Shown here piece after piece: positions 6,810 through 14,454 of a DNA stretch of 14,454 bases. Within the stretch, counting starts at the first letter, position 1; each line of letters starts with the position of its first letter. The notes under the pieces are model-generated. The model searched no databases and was not told where the DNA came from. It saw only the letters and a program-made list of their open reading frames with translations. The stretch comes from Planctomycetaceae bacterium. Lineage in GTDB: Bacteria > Planctomycetota > Planctomycetia > Pirellulales > Pirellulaceae. The DNA is taken from assembly GCA_003501565.1 (NCBI GenBank), contig DNPC01000213.1:1-14454 (forward strand), in the 5' to 3' direction. A program made the translations under genes and the position numbers.

Positions 6810-9101
6810 CTACGGCAATTGCCATTTCTTGCGTAGCGCCCACTCGGCAGACATGACGCCGCAAAAGAGCACAAAATACAGCCAAGCATCCCAGGCTTGA
6901 TCGCCTAGCCGACGCCGCTCAAGTGTCTCTACTCTGGTTGCATCCTGTCGCTCACGCAACCACGCCAGGGCTTCGTCAAGCTCGCTCGCTAATACTCGCC
7001 GACCACCTGCTGGCGAGCTCGCAGACACAATTGACGCAAGCATTTGCTCGTCCAAAACATCCGTCTGCAGTTCAGGTGATAAATCGGAAACCAAGAAGCT
7101 AAATTCGGTCTCGATTTGCGTCGCGCCGTCTCCAGCTGTAAGCTTTATCGAATACAAGCCGGGGACCGTTAGTGGTTTTGTTTGAGATTCTGCGTAGACG
7201 TCTGATCGCGTCCGGTACGCGAGGTCCCCCAGCCACTTGCCATCACGTGACAGCTCCAAACGCCACTGCCCAGGCCGGTCAAGCGAGTCTTCGCCACCGA
7301 ACCACTCGATGCCAAGCACCGGTGCATCTCCTTTGCCATATCGCCGCCGGGGCATTGTCAGCTTGAAACCAACATCCAAGCTATCCTTGCGCACCAGCCA
7401 GAGCATAACCTGTCGCCAGAACCGCAGGTGAGTATCTGCCTGACCGGCCAAAACCCACTTCCAAGTTGTATCACCGGCGAAAGCGATAACTCGCCCTAGG
7501 CTTCCACGATCTGCAACGACCAAGAGTGGATCACCTGCCGGACTGGCCAGCAGAACTCGAATTCCTGGAACCGGCTTTACGTCGCCGAGCCGATTTGCCT
7601 CCGTGAGCGTTGGAAGCGATCTCCAAATGTCGTCGCTTCGACGGCGATTTACATCCAGGCGTGTGATCGGGTGCTCGGCACGCGGCACAATTTTGACCTC
7701 ACCGGGCAGATGATTGTCCGCAAAGAATGGGCGATCAAATTGCTGTTCCCGACCTGGTAACCCGGTGGGAAACAAACGATTGAGCTCGCTGCGTTGATAC
7801 CCACCGGCGCCGAATGCATACCAACCACCAAGGATAAGTAAGCCAGCTTGATCGTCCTCGATTCGTTTGGCGAGCGCCGATTGGAATTCACGCGACAAAT
7901 CGCGCTGCGGGATATCCCCAAGGATGATTACGTCGTAGTTTCGCAAGTTGTAGCGACGCAACATCTCCGAGGATGCTTGCCGACGTGCGTTGCCGCGGCT
8001 GAACAACAACTCTCGCGGGGCATCGACTTCAAATTCCAGGCTCTGGTCGAGCGCCTGACGCAAGAACTTTGACTCGCTGCGCACCTCGCCTTCTAAATAC
8101 AGAATCCTGGCTCCGCCCTCGCGCACAGTCAGGAAACCCAATTGGCTATTGTTGGCCACCATCTGTTCCCGGCCGTCTACCTTGGCAATAACTTCCAACA
8201 AGTAGTCACCGATTGCCGGTGCGACAACATTGAATGCAACGGGCAAACTCTCAGGAGATCCACTAGGTGTAATCGTACGGGTTTCAAGTACTTGCTCTGG
8301 ACGCCCACTGCTTTTCAGTCGAAGTGCTACTTCCACCGGTTGCCCCACCATCCCGGCGGAGCGGACCACAACCGGCACTTGAAGCTCTTTGCCTTGGAAG
8401 GCCGCCATCTCTTCAGGTAAGCCTTCGATCGCCACATCCCGTGCTGCTGAGGCTCCAGAAGGCCCGATGCCAACCGCCAGCACAGGTTGATCCACTCGAG
8501 CCATCTGCCTAGCAACATTGGCAGGATCGGCGCCCTCGAGATCGGTTTGTCCAAAGTCGCCCAACAGGATGACGCCTCTTAGCGGCGGATCAATCATTCG
8601 ACTCCGCACCGCATCCAGCGCTTCGCCCAAACTTGTGGCACTCTGATTAGGGCCAGCCGAAAATGCGTCGGCCAGAGAAACGTCCTTCGATACATCTGCC
8701 TCCGCAACGCTATCGCCGTAAAAGTAGGGAATCATCCGACTCTTGCCGATTTGGAGGTCCGTCTTCTCGACGAGTTCCCGGTAGAGTTCCTGTTGGACGT
8801 CCCATCGTGAACGATCCGTCGAACCGGATTCAAGCGACATGCTTTCCGAACTGTCCAGCATGACTGCGATAGCCCCCGGACTCTCGCGCCGAAGTGTCGT
8901 GATCAGGCCCGGCCGTAGCCAAGCCAACAACAACAAGACGATGGCAAGCAAACGCAGGGTAACCAACGCCAGCCGTTTGGATCGAGTCAGTCCAGGAGCG
9001 GTTAACGTCATCCACAGACTCGCCAGCATGATGGCGGTGAGCATGCCCGCCGCCAGCCATCCAAAAACGGGATCTACATTGAAGCTCTCGGCGAAATTCA
9101 T
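6810..9101 (-). CDS. vWA and GATase-like membrane protein
   Basis: This 763-aa protein is the last gene of the MoxR cluster. Two hydrophobic segments at about 13-32 and 44-62 form an N-terminal double membrane anchor. A von Willebrand A domain follows (about 76-215) with the metal-dependent adhesion motif DSSES at 83-87 (D83, S85, S87), a candidate Thr in SATS (154-157) and D182 in LLGDFG. Residues about 235-325 look like a beta-sandwich, then about 330-570 resemble the planctomycete GATase1-like fold (YDVIILGDIP 389-398, LLILGGWYAFGAGGY 421-435) without a Cys at the nucleophile elbow. A further beta-sandwich precedes the C-terminal helix at about 739-753. The domains between the anchors are probably extracytoplasmic. 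Its ATG overlaps the upstream stop as ATGA, which suggests translational coupling. The function is unknown; the family accompanies MoxR ATPases. Confidence 0.88.
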   Translation of the reverse strand: MNFAESFNVDPVFGWLAAGMLTAIMLASLWMTLTAPGLTRSKRLALVTLRLLAIVLLLLAWLRPGLITTLRRESPGAIAVMLDSSESMSLESGSTDRSRWDVQQELYRELVEKTDLQIGKSRMIPYFYGDSVAEADVSKDVSLADAFSAGPNQSATSLGEALDAVRSRMIDPPLRGVILLGDFGQTDLEGADPANVARQMARVDQPVLAVGIGPSGASAARDVAIEGLPEEMAAFQGKELQVPVVVRSAGMVGQPVEVALRLKSSGRPEQVLETRTITPSGSPESLPVAFNVVAPAIGDYLLEVIAKVDGREQMVANNSQLGFLTVREGGARILYLEGEVRSESKFLRQALDQSLEFEVDAPRELLFSRGNARRQASSEMLRRYNLRNYDVIILGDIPQRDLSREFQSALAKRIEDDQAGLLILGGWYAFGAGGYQRSELNRLFPTGLPGREQQFDRPFFADNHLPGEVKIVPRAEHPITRLDVNRRRSDDIWRSLPTLTEANRLGDVKPVPGIRVLLASPAGDPLLVVADRGSLGRVIAFAGDTTWKWVLAGQADTHLRFWRQVMLWLVRKDSLDVGFKLTMPRRRYGKGDAPVLGIEWFGGEDSLDRPGQWRLELSRDGKWLGDLAYRTRSDVYAESQTKPLTVPGLYSIKLTAGDGATQIETEFSFLVSDLSPELQTDVLDEQMLASIVSASSPAGGRRVLASELDEALAWLRERQDATRVETLERRRLGDQAWDAWLYFVLFCGVMSAEWALRKKWQLP

Positions 9102-11467
9102 CGTTTGTTCCCAGCAAACGAGAAATTGTAGAACCGGTTTGACATCGCCTGCTCAGCGAGAAACAACGCAGCTACAACCAGCATGAACAAGGGAAACAGT
9201 TCGCGGCCGAATCGAGCTTGTCCGATACTGCTAGTGATCTCGCTTCGATTCGTCGCCAGTCGGTAGTTGTCCTCGCCGAGCGCAGAGTCTAGATCCTGTT
9301 CGGAGAGCCGATCGAGCTGTGTAGCTGCAGCGGGCACATTGGCCGATAGCGTTCGCAAAACTGGACCACTCAATTGCCCTCGCAACCAATAGAAACCCGG
9401 TTGTTCAAGTTTGGGTACCGTCAACTCGCCGACCTCTTCGTCTGCTGTTAGCTTTCGCACTTCTCCGAAATGCGACGCATAGAAAGAGTACTTCGCCGGC
9501 CACCGACTGAGATCGTTGCTGAGCGTGACGGATCGCCCCGCGACCTGCGTGCTACCACCCGCTTCAAAGCCGCTGAGATGATTGATGGCTCCAACGAGCA
9601 GGCCAAATGATAAATAGGGAGATTCACTGACCCACAATAGATTCCATAGTTCGCGATCTCGCGTTTCTGGCTCGGGAATAGGAGTTGTTAACGTCAGCGC
9701 AAGTCCGCGGCCAATAGCGTGACTGGTCAGTGCCGGTTGCTGACTGTCGCTGTACGTCAGGATTGCAAAAGCTCCTTCGTTCAGACTTTCGAATTCCCAA
9801 TTCGAAAACACTAACAAGCGACTCCAATCTGCCGAATCTGACCACTGAGACAGTTCTGCCAAGACGGGATGCGTTGGTGTAGCCACTTGGAAAAAGCGAC
9901 GATTATCATCTCGCTGACCGACGTTCTTGAGAACACCGGGTAGGATCCGGGAAAGGTCTCCGCCAGCGGTCTTCGCGCTCGGACCCAATATCGTTAGCAG
10001 CCCTCCGCCAGCCGCCGTGTGCCGATAGAGCTTGTCAACGGCGCCCGCTGAAAGCTGCGGTGGATCGTACAGGCACACCACTTTGTAGCTTTCAAGGCGA
10101 GCATCGCTGAGAGCGGCGTAAGAAATCTCCTCGGCTAGCTGCTCTTGATCGGCAGCAAATGGATTAACCAGAGCCGTCAACAGTTGTCCCAACCGAGGTT
10201 CCTGGGCGACGACCAGTGTCGGCTGCGGCGGCTCGACCGCGATGCTAACAAAACGCTCGTTGTCGATCTTGAGCGGATCTTCATGCACCAGCTTGATGCG
10301 AAAGTTGTTTGATCCAGCCGCTAAATTGCGGAGGTTAAACTCGACTTGCGCCGAACGTTGCGCCCCCAGTTCAACCACTTGCCGATCAATAACTTTCTCG
10401 GCTGCCTTGCGAAGCGTACCTTTGTCGCTCTGCAACACGGGCAACGTTGGGTCGATCGCTTCTTGATACAGTTCAACGATTGCGGAATCCTCGTCGGCGG
10501 CCTCCGGTAGTGTTACGGTTGTGGTTACGGTTACGTCACTGCCGACGATCGCTGCCGTAGCATCCAGTTGGGGATCACCAAGGCCCCAATTGACAGCGTC
10601 TTGGTCACCTACGTCGACGACCTGTACTAGCACTTCACCGCGAACTTGCTTGAGAGCTTCGGCTAAACCACCATTGGCTTGCTCCCAGGCAGGAAGCGTC
10701 AGGTCACTGACCACATAGACTTCTTTGCGTTCTAACTCGCTTGCTGAAACCAGTTCAACGGCAGCACGGATCCGTCCGACTAGGTCGGTCGCGCTACCAC
10801 TAGCGTCCACCAAATCGACCGTGGTCATCGCTGCGGCTGGATCCAGCGACAACGCAGCCACCGGTGCACCAGCCAAGATCCCAACGCGACTCTCTGGCGG
10901 CAATTCCCCAAGCAGCCATTTGACCAATTCCCGGGCGTTCGCAATTCTCTGCTTGCCTGCGGAAACGTACCGCATTGTTGGGCTGGTATCGATGACGATT
11001 GCCGCAGCCACCGGTGCTGACTGATCGCCGCCTGGAACCGCGGGACCACGTGTCAATGAAATAGCGCACCATAATCCACCACCTATCCACAACAAAACCG
11101 CGATCAGCGTTGCAGCCCACCTGACGGTGAGGGGCCGTCGCCCGACCCAAGCGGCGGCCGCGATGAGAGTCGCGATTGCAGCAATCGTGAGAACAATCCC
11201 TACACCAATCATGCTGCCCAGCATGGCCGAATGCACGCGAGGACGTGCGATTGCAAGAGCCATGATGGCAATCAACAAACACCTGAGCAGCAACAATAAA
11301 AAGTGTCGCAACCGCCAACTGCTACTTTGTTTTCGGGCCGTCTGGACGACAAAACGCAGAGCGGGAAACACAACTTGTTTTGGCTGCCGATTGCCAAACA
11401 AGTGCAGCATGACGGGCACGGAAACCGCGACAAGGCCCGCCAGCAAGGAAATGTGTAGGAAACTCAC
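9098..11467 (-). CDS. BatA-domain vWA-type membrane protein
   Basis: This is a 789-aa protein of the BatA (aerotolerance operon-like) family. Helices at about 4-24 and 55-74 form the BatA double-transmembrane domain, with the typical stretch RQPKQVVFPALRF between them. A further pair at about 83-106 and 117-136 comes before the vWA domain (about 152-285). Its metal motif is DTSPT (160-164), so the last Ser of DxSxS is Thr; D254 in VVSDLT is a second candidate metal-site residue. Residues about 415-640 resemble a GATase/flavodoxin-like fold (YKVVCLYDPP 461-470, GGGLLTILGPS 487-497) without a catalytic Cys. A last helix lies at about 757-775. Translation starts at GTG 11467, 15 nt after the DUF58 stop, with AAAAGG (minus strand, 11475-11480) as Shine-Dalgarno. 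It probably pairs in the membrane with the following vWA protein. Confidence 0.88.
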   Translation of the reverse strand: MSFLHISLLAGLVAVSVPVMLHLFGNRQPKQVVFPALRFVVQTARKQSSSWRLRHFLLLLLRCLLIAIMALAIARPRVHSAMLGSMIGVGIVLTIAAIATLIAAAAWVGRRPLTVRWAATLIAVLLWIGGGLWCAISLTRGPAVPGGDQSAPVAAAIVIDTSPTMRYVSAGKQRIANARELVKWLLGELPPESRVGILAGAPVAALSLDPAAAMTTVDLVDASGSATDLVGRIRAAVELVSASELERKEVYVVSDLTLPAWEQANGGLAEALKQVRGEVLVQVVDVGDQDAVNWGLGDPQLDATAAIVGSDVTVTTTVTLPEAADEDSAIVELYQEAIDPTLPVLQSDKGTLRKAAEKVIDRQVVELGAQRSAQVEFNLRNLAAGSNNFRIKLVHEDPLKIDNERFVSIAVEPPQPTLVVAQEPRLGQLLTALVNPFAADQEQLAEEISYAALSDARLESYKVVCLYDPPQLSAGAVDKLYRHTAAGGGLLTILGPSAKTAGGDLSRILPGVLKNVGQRDDNRRFFQVATPTHPVLAELSQWSDSADWSRLLVFSNWEFESLNEGAFAILTYSDSQQPALTSHAIGRGLALTLTTPIPEPETRDRELWNLLWVSESPYLSFGLLVGAINHLSGFEAGGSTQVAGRSVTLSNDLSRWPAKYSFYASHFGEVRKLTADEEVGELTVPKLEQPGFYWLRGQLSGPVLRTLSANVPAAATQLDRLSEQDLDSALGEDNYRLATNRSEITSSIGQARFGRELFPLFMLVVAALFLAEQAMSNRFYNFSFAGNKR

Positions 11468-11482
11468 CTGCCCGCCTTTTCG

Positions 11483-12379
11483 TTAGAAGCGATTCCGCCG
11501 ACTGAGGAGATACTCCATCAGGGCTTTGTCGTAGGGCTGGCTAGTATCAACAGGAACGTAATCGACGCGGTTCTCACTGAAAGAACGTTCCAATCGCGCT
11601 CGAAATTCATCGACCGTTTTCCGATAGTCTCTGCCAGCATCTGCCGCACTGACCGACTGTGTACGACCCGTTTCCGGATCACGCAGCTCAACCATTCCAT
11701 CGAACGGGAACGACACCTCTGCTTCATCCAGGATGTGGAATACGATCACATCATGACCCGCGTGACGCAAGTTGCAAATCGCCTTGACCATCGGTTCTTC
11801 ATCGCACAGTAGGTCACTAAAGATCATGACCAAGCCGCGATGTCGCAGCATCGCAGTTAGCTGCACCAAAGAAGCTGAGATGTTCGCCTGTCCCGACGTG
11901 CTAAGTTTGGTCAACTGGCTAAGGATCGTAGGCAGTTGACTTCGGCGACTTTTGGGCGGCACACTTGCCTTGAGCGTCTCTGAAAATGTGACCAAGCCCA
12001 CCGGGTCTTGCTGCTGGATCATTAGATAGCACAGTGCCGCAGCCAAACAAATCGAATAATCAAGCTTCGTCAGGCTCTGGCGGTACGTGTAGTTCATCGA
12101 CTCGCTTAAGTCGAGCGCAAGGTAACCCGTAAGATTTGTTTCGCTTTCGAATTTCTTGATGTAGTACTTACCGGTCTTCGCATAGGCAACCCAGTCGATA
12201 TCTTTTGGATCGTCGCCGGGGCTGTAGCGTCGGTGCTCACTGAATTCGACGCTGAACCCGTGGAATGGACTAGCGTGCAATCCGTGCAAAAACCCGCGCA
12301 CAACCATCTTTGCACGCAGATCGAGTCGCTTGATCTGCGCGGCCAGCTCAGGTTTCAGATACTGTTCAACGGCTACCAT
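11483..12379 (-). CDS. DUF58 (vWA-like) protein
   Basis: This 298-aa protein has no transmembrane segment and should be cytoplasmic. The DUF58 signature FSEHRRYSPGDDPKDIDW lies at 46-63. A vWA-like core follows, with the metal motif DLSES at 90-94 (D90, S92, S94) and D189 in VMIFSDLL. DUF58 proteins are almost always encoded with MoxR ATPases and are thought to be their direct partner. Many DUF58 proteins carry N-terminal membrane helices; this one is the short soluble type. It starts 6 nt after the moxR stop (ATG 12379) and ends 15 nt before the BatA-type gene, so all are likely on one transcript. The substrate or target of the complex is not known. Confidence 0.93.
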   Translation of the reverse strand: MVAVEQYLKPELAAQIKRLDLRAKMVVRGFLHGLHASPFHGFSVEFSEHRRYSPGDDPKDIDWVAYAKTGKYYIKKFESETNLTGYLALDLSESMNYTYRQSLTKLDYSICLAAALCYLMIQQQDPVGLVTFSETLKASVPPKSRRSQLPTILSQLTKLSTSGQANISASLVQLTAMLRHRGLVMIFSDLLCDEEPMVKAICNLRHAGHDVIVFHILDEAEVSFPFDGMVELRDPETGRTQSVSAADAGRDYRKTVDEFRARLERSFSENRVDYVPVDTSQPYDKALMEYLLSRRNRF

Positions 12380-12385
12380 GCTGGA

Positions 12386-13423
12386 TTACGACTCTTTCCC
12401 CGTGAACTTTGGAACCGCCGGCTCGGGGATCTCTTTGATCAGTCGTTCGATGACGTGCTCACTACCCATGCCTTCGGCCTGTGCCTGGAAATTGGTACTA
12501 ATCCGATGCCGCAATACTGGGACTGCGATGCGTTTTACATCATCAATGGCGATGCTAAATCTCCCGTCCATGGCTGCGACCGCTTTCGCACCGTTGATAA
12601 GGAACTGGCCGGCGCGCGGCCCCGCACCCCAGTCGACCATTTCCTTTACAAACGCAGGTGTCTGAGCATCGCTGGGGCGAGTCGCACGTACGAGGGCCGC
12701 GACGTATTTGACCGCGTAGGGGCTAACTGCCACGCTTTGCACGAGTTTCTGGATGTTGAGAATTGCTCGTGCTGACAGCACCTTGGAAACTGTCGGACGT
12801 TCATTCTTGGTCGTCGCCAGAAGGATCTGCTCCTCTTCCTCAGCCGTCGGATAACCGACTTTGATGTTGAACATGAATCGGTCAAGCTGAGCTTCCGGAA
12901 GCGGGTAGGTGCCTTCTTGCTCGATGGGATTCTGTGTAGCGATGGTAAAGAAAGGTTCGGGTAATTCGTACGTCGTCCGGCCGACCGACACCTGCCGTTC
13001 TTGCATCGCCTGGAGCAGCGCAGCTTGGGTCTTGGGTGGCGTTCGGTTGATTTCGTCTGCTAGCAGAATATTGGTAAAGATCGGGCCTTCGACAAATCGA
13101 AACTGACGCCGGCCAGATTCGTCTTCGTCCAGCACGTTGGTTCCAGTGATGTCGGATGGCATCAGGTCAGGCGTGAACTGGATGCGGTTAAAGTCCACGT
13201 CCACGATTTGCGCTAGTGAGCTAACCATCAGCGTCTTGGCGAGCCCGGGGACACCTTCAAGCAAGCAATGGCCACGCGTGAAGATTGCCGCAAGCAATTG
13301 TTCGATCACTTCATGCTGACCGATCACGACCTTCCCAAGCTCACTGACCATGACGTCGCGATGCTCGCGGAACTCGCGCAACAGGTCACCGACATTCTTA
13401 GGCTTCGCGGGCTTGCTGGACAC
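12386..13423 (-). CDS. MoxR-family AAA+ ATPase
   Basis: This 345-aa cytoplasmic ATPase should form a hexameric ring and act as a chaperone-like remodelling or metal-insertion factor on vWA-domain partners. Walker A is GVPGLAKT (57-64), Walker B is LLADEINR (120-127), sensor 1 is ATQNP (162-166), and the family stretch EGTYPLPEAQLDRF lies at 170-183. The C-terminal lid ends in a Pro/Lys-rich tail. The start is GTG at 13423: a stop codon lies in frame three codons upstream (TAA, then ATA, then GTG), and the next in-frame ATG (residue 25) would remove a normal N-terminal helix. It is the first gene of the four-gene operon and is divergent from the secreted repeat protein across a 168-nt spacer that should hold promoters for both directions. 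Confidence 0.96.
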   Translation of the reverse strand: MSSKPAKPKNVGDLLREFREHRDVMVSELGKVVIGQHEVIEQLLAAIFTRGHCLLEGVPGLAKTLMVSSLAQIVDVDFNRIQFTPDLMPSDITGTNVLDEDESGRRQFRFVEGPIFTNILLADEINRTPPKTQAALLQAMQERQVSVGRTTYELPEPFFTIATQNPIEQEGTYPLPEAQLDRFMFNIKVGYPTAEEEEQILLATTKNERPTVSKVLSARAILNIQKLVQSVAVSPYAVKYVAALVRATRPSDAQTPAFVKEMVDWGAGPRAGQFLINGAKAVAAMDGRFSIAIDDVKRIAVPVLRHRISTNFQAQAEGMGSEHVIERLIKEIPEPAVPKFTGKES

Positions 13424-13506
13424 TATTTATGTGCTTTCTAAGTACTTGTCGCTTGGCTGACATCCACCCACACTTCCTCAGAAGCGATAGATCGTGGCGG
13501 TAAGCG

Positions 13507-13515
13507 TGATATAGT
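13507..13515 (+). promoter_or_regulatory. Extended -10 promoter candidate
   Basis: TGATATAGT matches the extended -10 pattern TGn-TATAAT with one mismatch, 77 nt before the ATG at 13592. No good -35 hexamer is seen, which is tolerable for extended -10 promoters. It would drive the secreted repeat-protein gene. I saw no equally good candidate for moxR on the other strand of this spacer. Confidence 0.4.
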
Positions 13516-13580
13516 GGTTACATCGTGTGTTTTTTCATCGACGCGTAGCCAGAACTCCCGCCAGCTGTCCGTTTCAGGCT

Positions 13581-13585
13581 AGGAA
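13581..13585 (+). promoter_or_regulatory. Shine-Dalgarno of the secreted repeat-protein gene
   Basis: AGGAA lies 6 nt before the ATG at 13592. This fixes that ATG as the start in preference to the second in-frame ATG at 13616. Confidence 0.65.
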
Positions 13586-13591
13586 CAACGT

Positions 13592-14454
13592 ATGGGTGTA
13601 TTTTCGATAACTAAGATGGCTGCGCGATTGCTAACGATTGTTCTCATTGTAGTCATCTGTACCAATTCTATCGCCCAAGACGACTTGGCGGAGCGCGTCG
13701 AAGCATCACTCGAGCGGGCAATTGAGTTTCTAAGACTCAATCAGCAGGCCGATGGAGGATGGGAAGAAATCCCACGTTTCGAATATGGAGTCACCGCGTT
13801 ATGCACGCTCGCGTTGCTGAATGCTGGTAAAGCTCCGGACGACCCAATGGTCGCCGATGCCCTCGATCGACTTGATGGAAAAGTGCTCGAAGACACCTAT
13901 TGCGTAGCTCTTCAATCGATGGTTTTTTGCGCGGCCAATCCCAGTCGCTATGCCAGTCAGATTGAGGCCAACACACGCTGGCTGCTCAAGTTGCAAGAGA
14001 ACAACGGCGGCTGGGGCTATGGAGAGAAGCGAACCGGCGCATCGGATCCTTCCAACAGCCAATTCGCTCTATTGGGACTTCACGAAGCCCAACGTGCTGG
14101 AGTCACCGGCCTGAAGCCAGCTGAATGGTCCACTGTCTTCCAACGCGCCGAACAGTATTGGGAGCGTCTGCAGAATGGGGACGGTGGCTTCTCCTACGGT
14201 GATGGCCAACCCGGGCGCGGCAGTATGACGTGCGCTGGCATCGCGTCCCTTGCCATCACAGGTTCGCAATTGAGCCGAGGTGAAGCAACTGTCCAAGGTG
14301 ATGACATCCAGTGTTGTGGAAACGATTCAGATTCTCCGCAACAACGTATTGAAAGAGCGTTCCAGTGGCTGACGAGACGGTATCTGATTTCTCGTAACCC
14401 TGGGCATTCGAGTGACCACCTGTATTACTTGTATGCTCTCGAGCGTGCTGGCCG
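13592..14454 (+). CDS. Secreted prenyltransferase/squalene-cyclase-type repeat protein (5' part)
   Basis: The open frame runs from ATG 13592 off the window end; 287 complete codons are visible. Residues 1-28 look like a signal peptide (K8, R12, hydrophobic 13-23, probable cleavage after SIA at 28), so the protein should be exported. The rest is helical with QxxxGGW-type turns: NQQADGGW (50-57), LQENNGGWGYGE (134-145) and LQNGDGGFSYGD (193-204). These are typical of alpha/alpha-toroid proteins such as squalene-hopene cyclase and prenyltransferase beta subunits. The visible part has no DxDD cyclase motif and no clear zinc ligands, so a binding or scaffolding role seems more likely than catalysis. 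Planctomycete relatives often continue into a further domain such as DUF4159 and neighbour MoxR clusters; whether this one does is not visible here. Confidence 0.88.
   Translation, partial: MGVFSITKMAARLLTIVLIVVICTNSIAQDDLAERVEASLERAIEFLRLNQQADGGWEEIPRFEYGVTALCTLALLNAGKAPDDPMVADALDRLDGKVLEDTYCVALQSMVFCAANPSRYASQIEANTRWLLKLQENNGGWGYGEKRTGASDPSNSQFALLGLHEAQRAGVTGLKPAEWSTVFQRAEQYWERLQNGDGGFSYGDGQPGRGSMTCAGIASLAITGSQLSRGEATVQGDDIQCCGNDSDSPQQRIERAFQWLTRRYLISRNPGHSSDHLYYLYALERAG

Noticed and set aside
10800..11318. 172-codon minus-strand open frame in another frame
   Set aside because: It is inside the BatA-type gene, whose frame shows transmembrane segments and the vWA motif. The alternative product is rich in Arg, His, Cys and Trp, as expected of a shadow frame.
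12233..12775. 180-codon plus-strand open frame
   Set aside because: It lies antisense across the junction of the moxR and DUF58 genes, both of which have clear family motifs, and its translation shows no recognisable domain.

Overview
The window looks like chromosomal DNA from a planctomycete, most probably a Pirellula/Rhodopirellula-type bacterium. This is an inference from three things. The MoxR–DUF58–BatA–vWA cluster contains large GATase-like membrane proteins of planctomycete type. The UDP-sugar pyrophosphorylase is of eukaryotic (UAP1) type. The spacers hold short GC-rich palindromes. Base composition is moderate and even throughout, and I see no tRNA, rRNA, CRISPR array, transposase or phage gene.

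Left part (1-4243, all minus strand). Reading in the direction of transcription: a coiled-coil/zinc-ribbon protein (3542-4243), a gene-poor spacer ending in a good minus-strand terminator (3251-3294), greA (2658-3137), a one-helix membrane protein of unknown function (1918-2586), and a large FHA-GAF-PP2C phosphatase (107-1780). A nested inverted-repeat element fills positions 1-101.

Middle part (4449-6733, plus strand). A UAP1-like UDP-N-acetylhexosamine/UDP-glucose pyrophosphorylase, transcribed divergently from the zinc-ribbon gene, is followed by a YggS/PLPBP pyridoxal-phosphate homeostasis protein. A short palindrome (6783-6801) lies between yggS and the convergent cluster that follows.

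Right part (6810-13423, minus strand). A tight four-gene operon runs moxR (AAA+ ATPase), a DUF58 vWA-type protein, a BatA-domain membrane protein and a vWA/GATase-like membrane protein. The gaps are 6 nt, 15 nt and a 4-nt ATGA overlap. MoxR ATPases are thought to act as chaperones on vWA partners, so this is probably one envelope-associated machine of unknown substrate. Transcribed divergently from moxR is a secreted protein with prenyltransferase/squalene-cyclase-type repeats (13592 to the window end, truncated), which has a good Shine-Dalgarno and an extended -10 candidate. The MoxR cluster plus this secreted protein is the best candidate here for a poorly described system.
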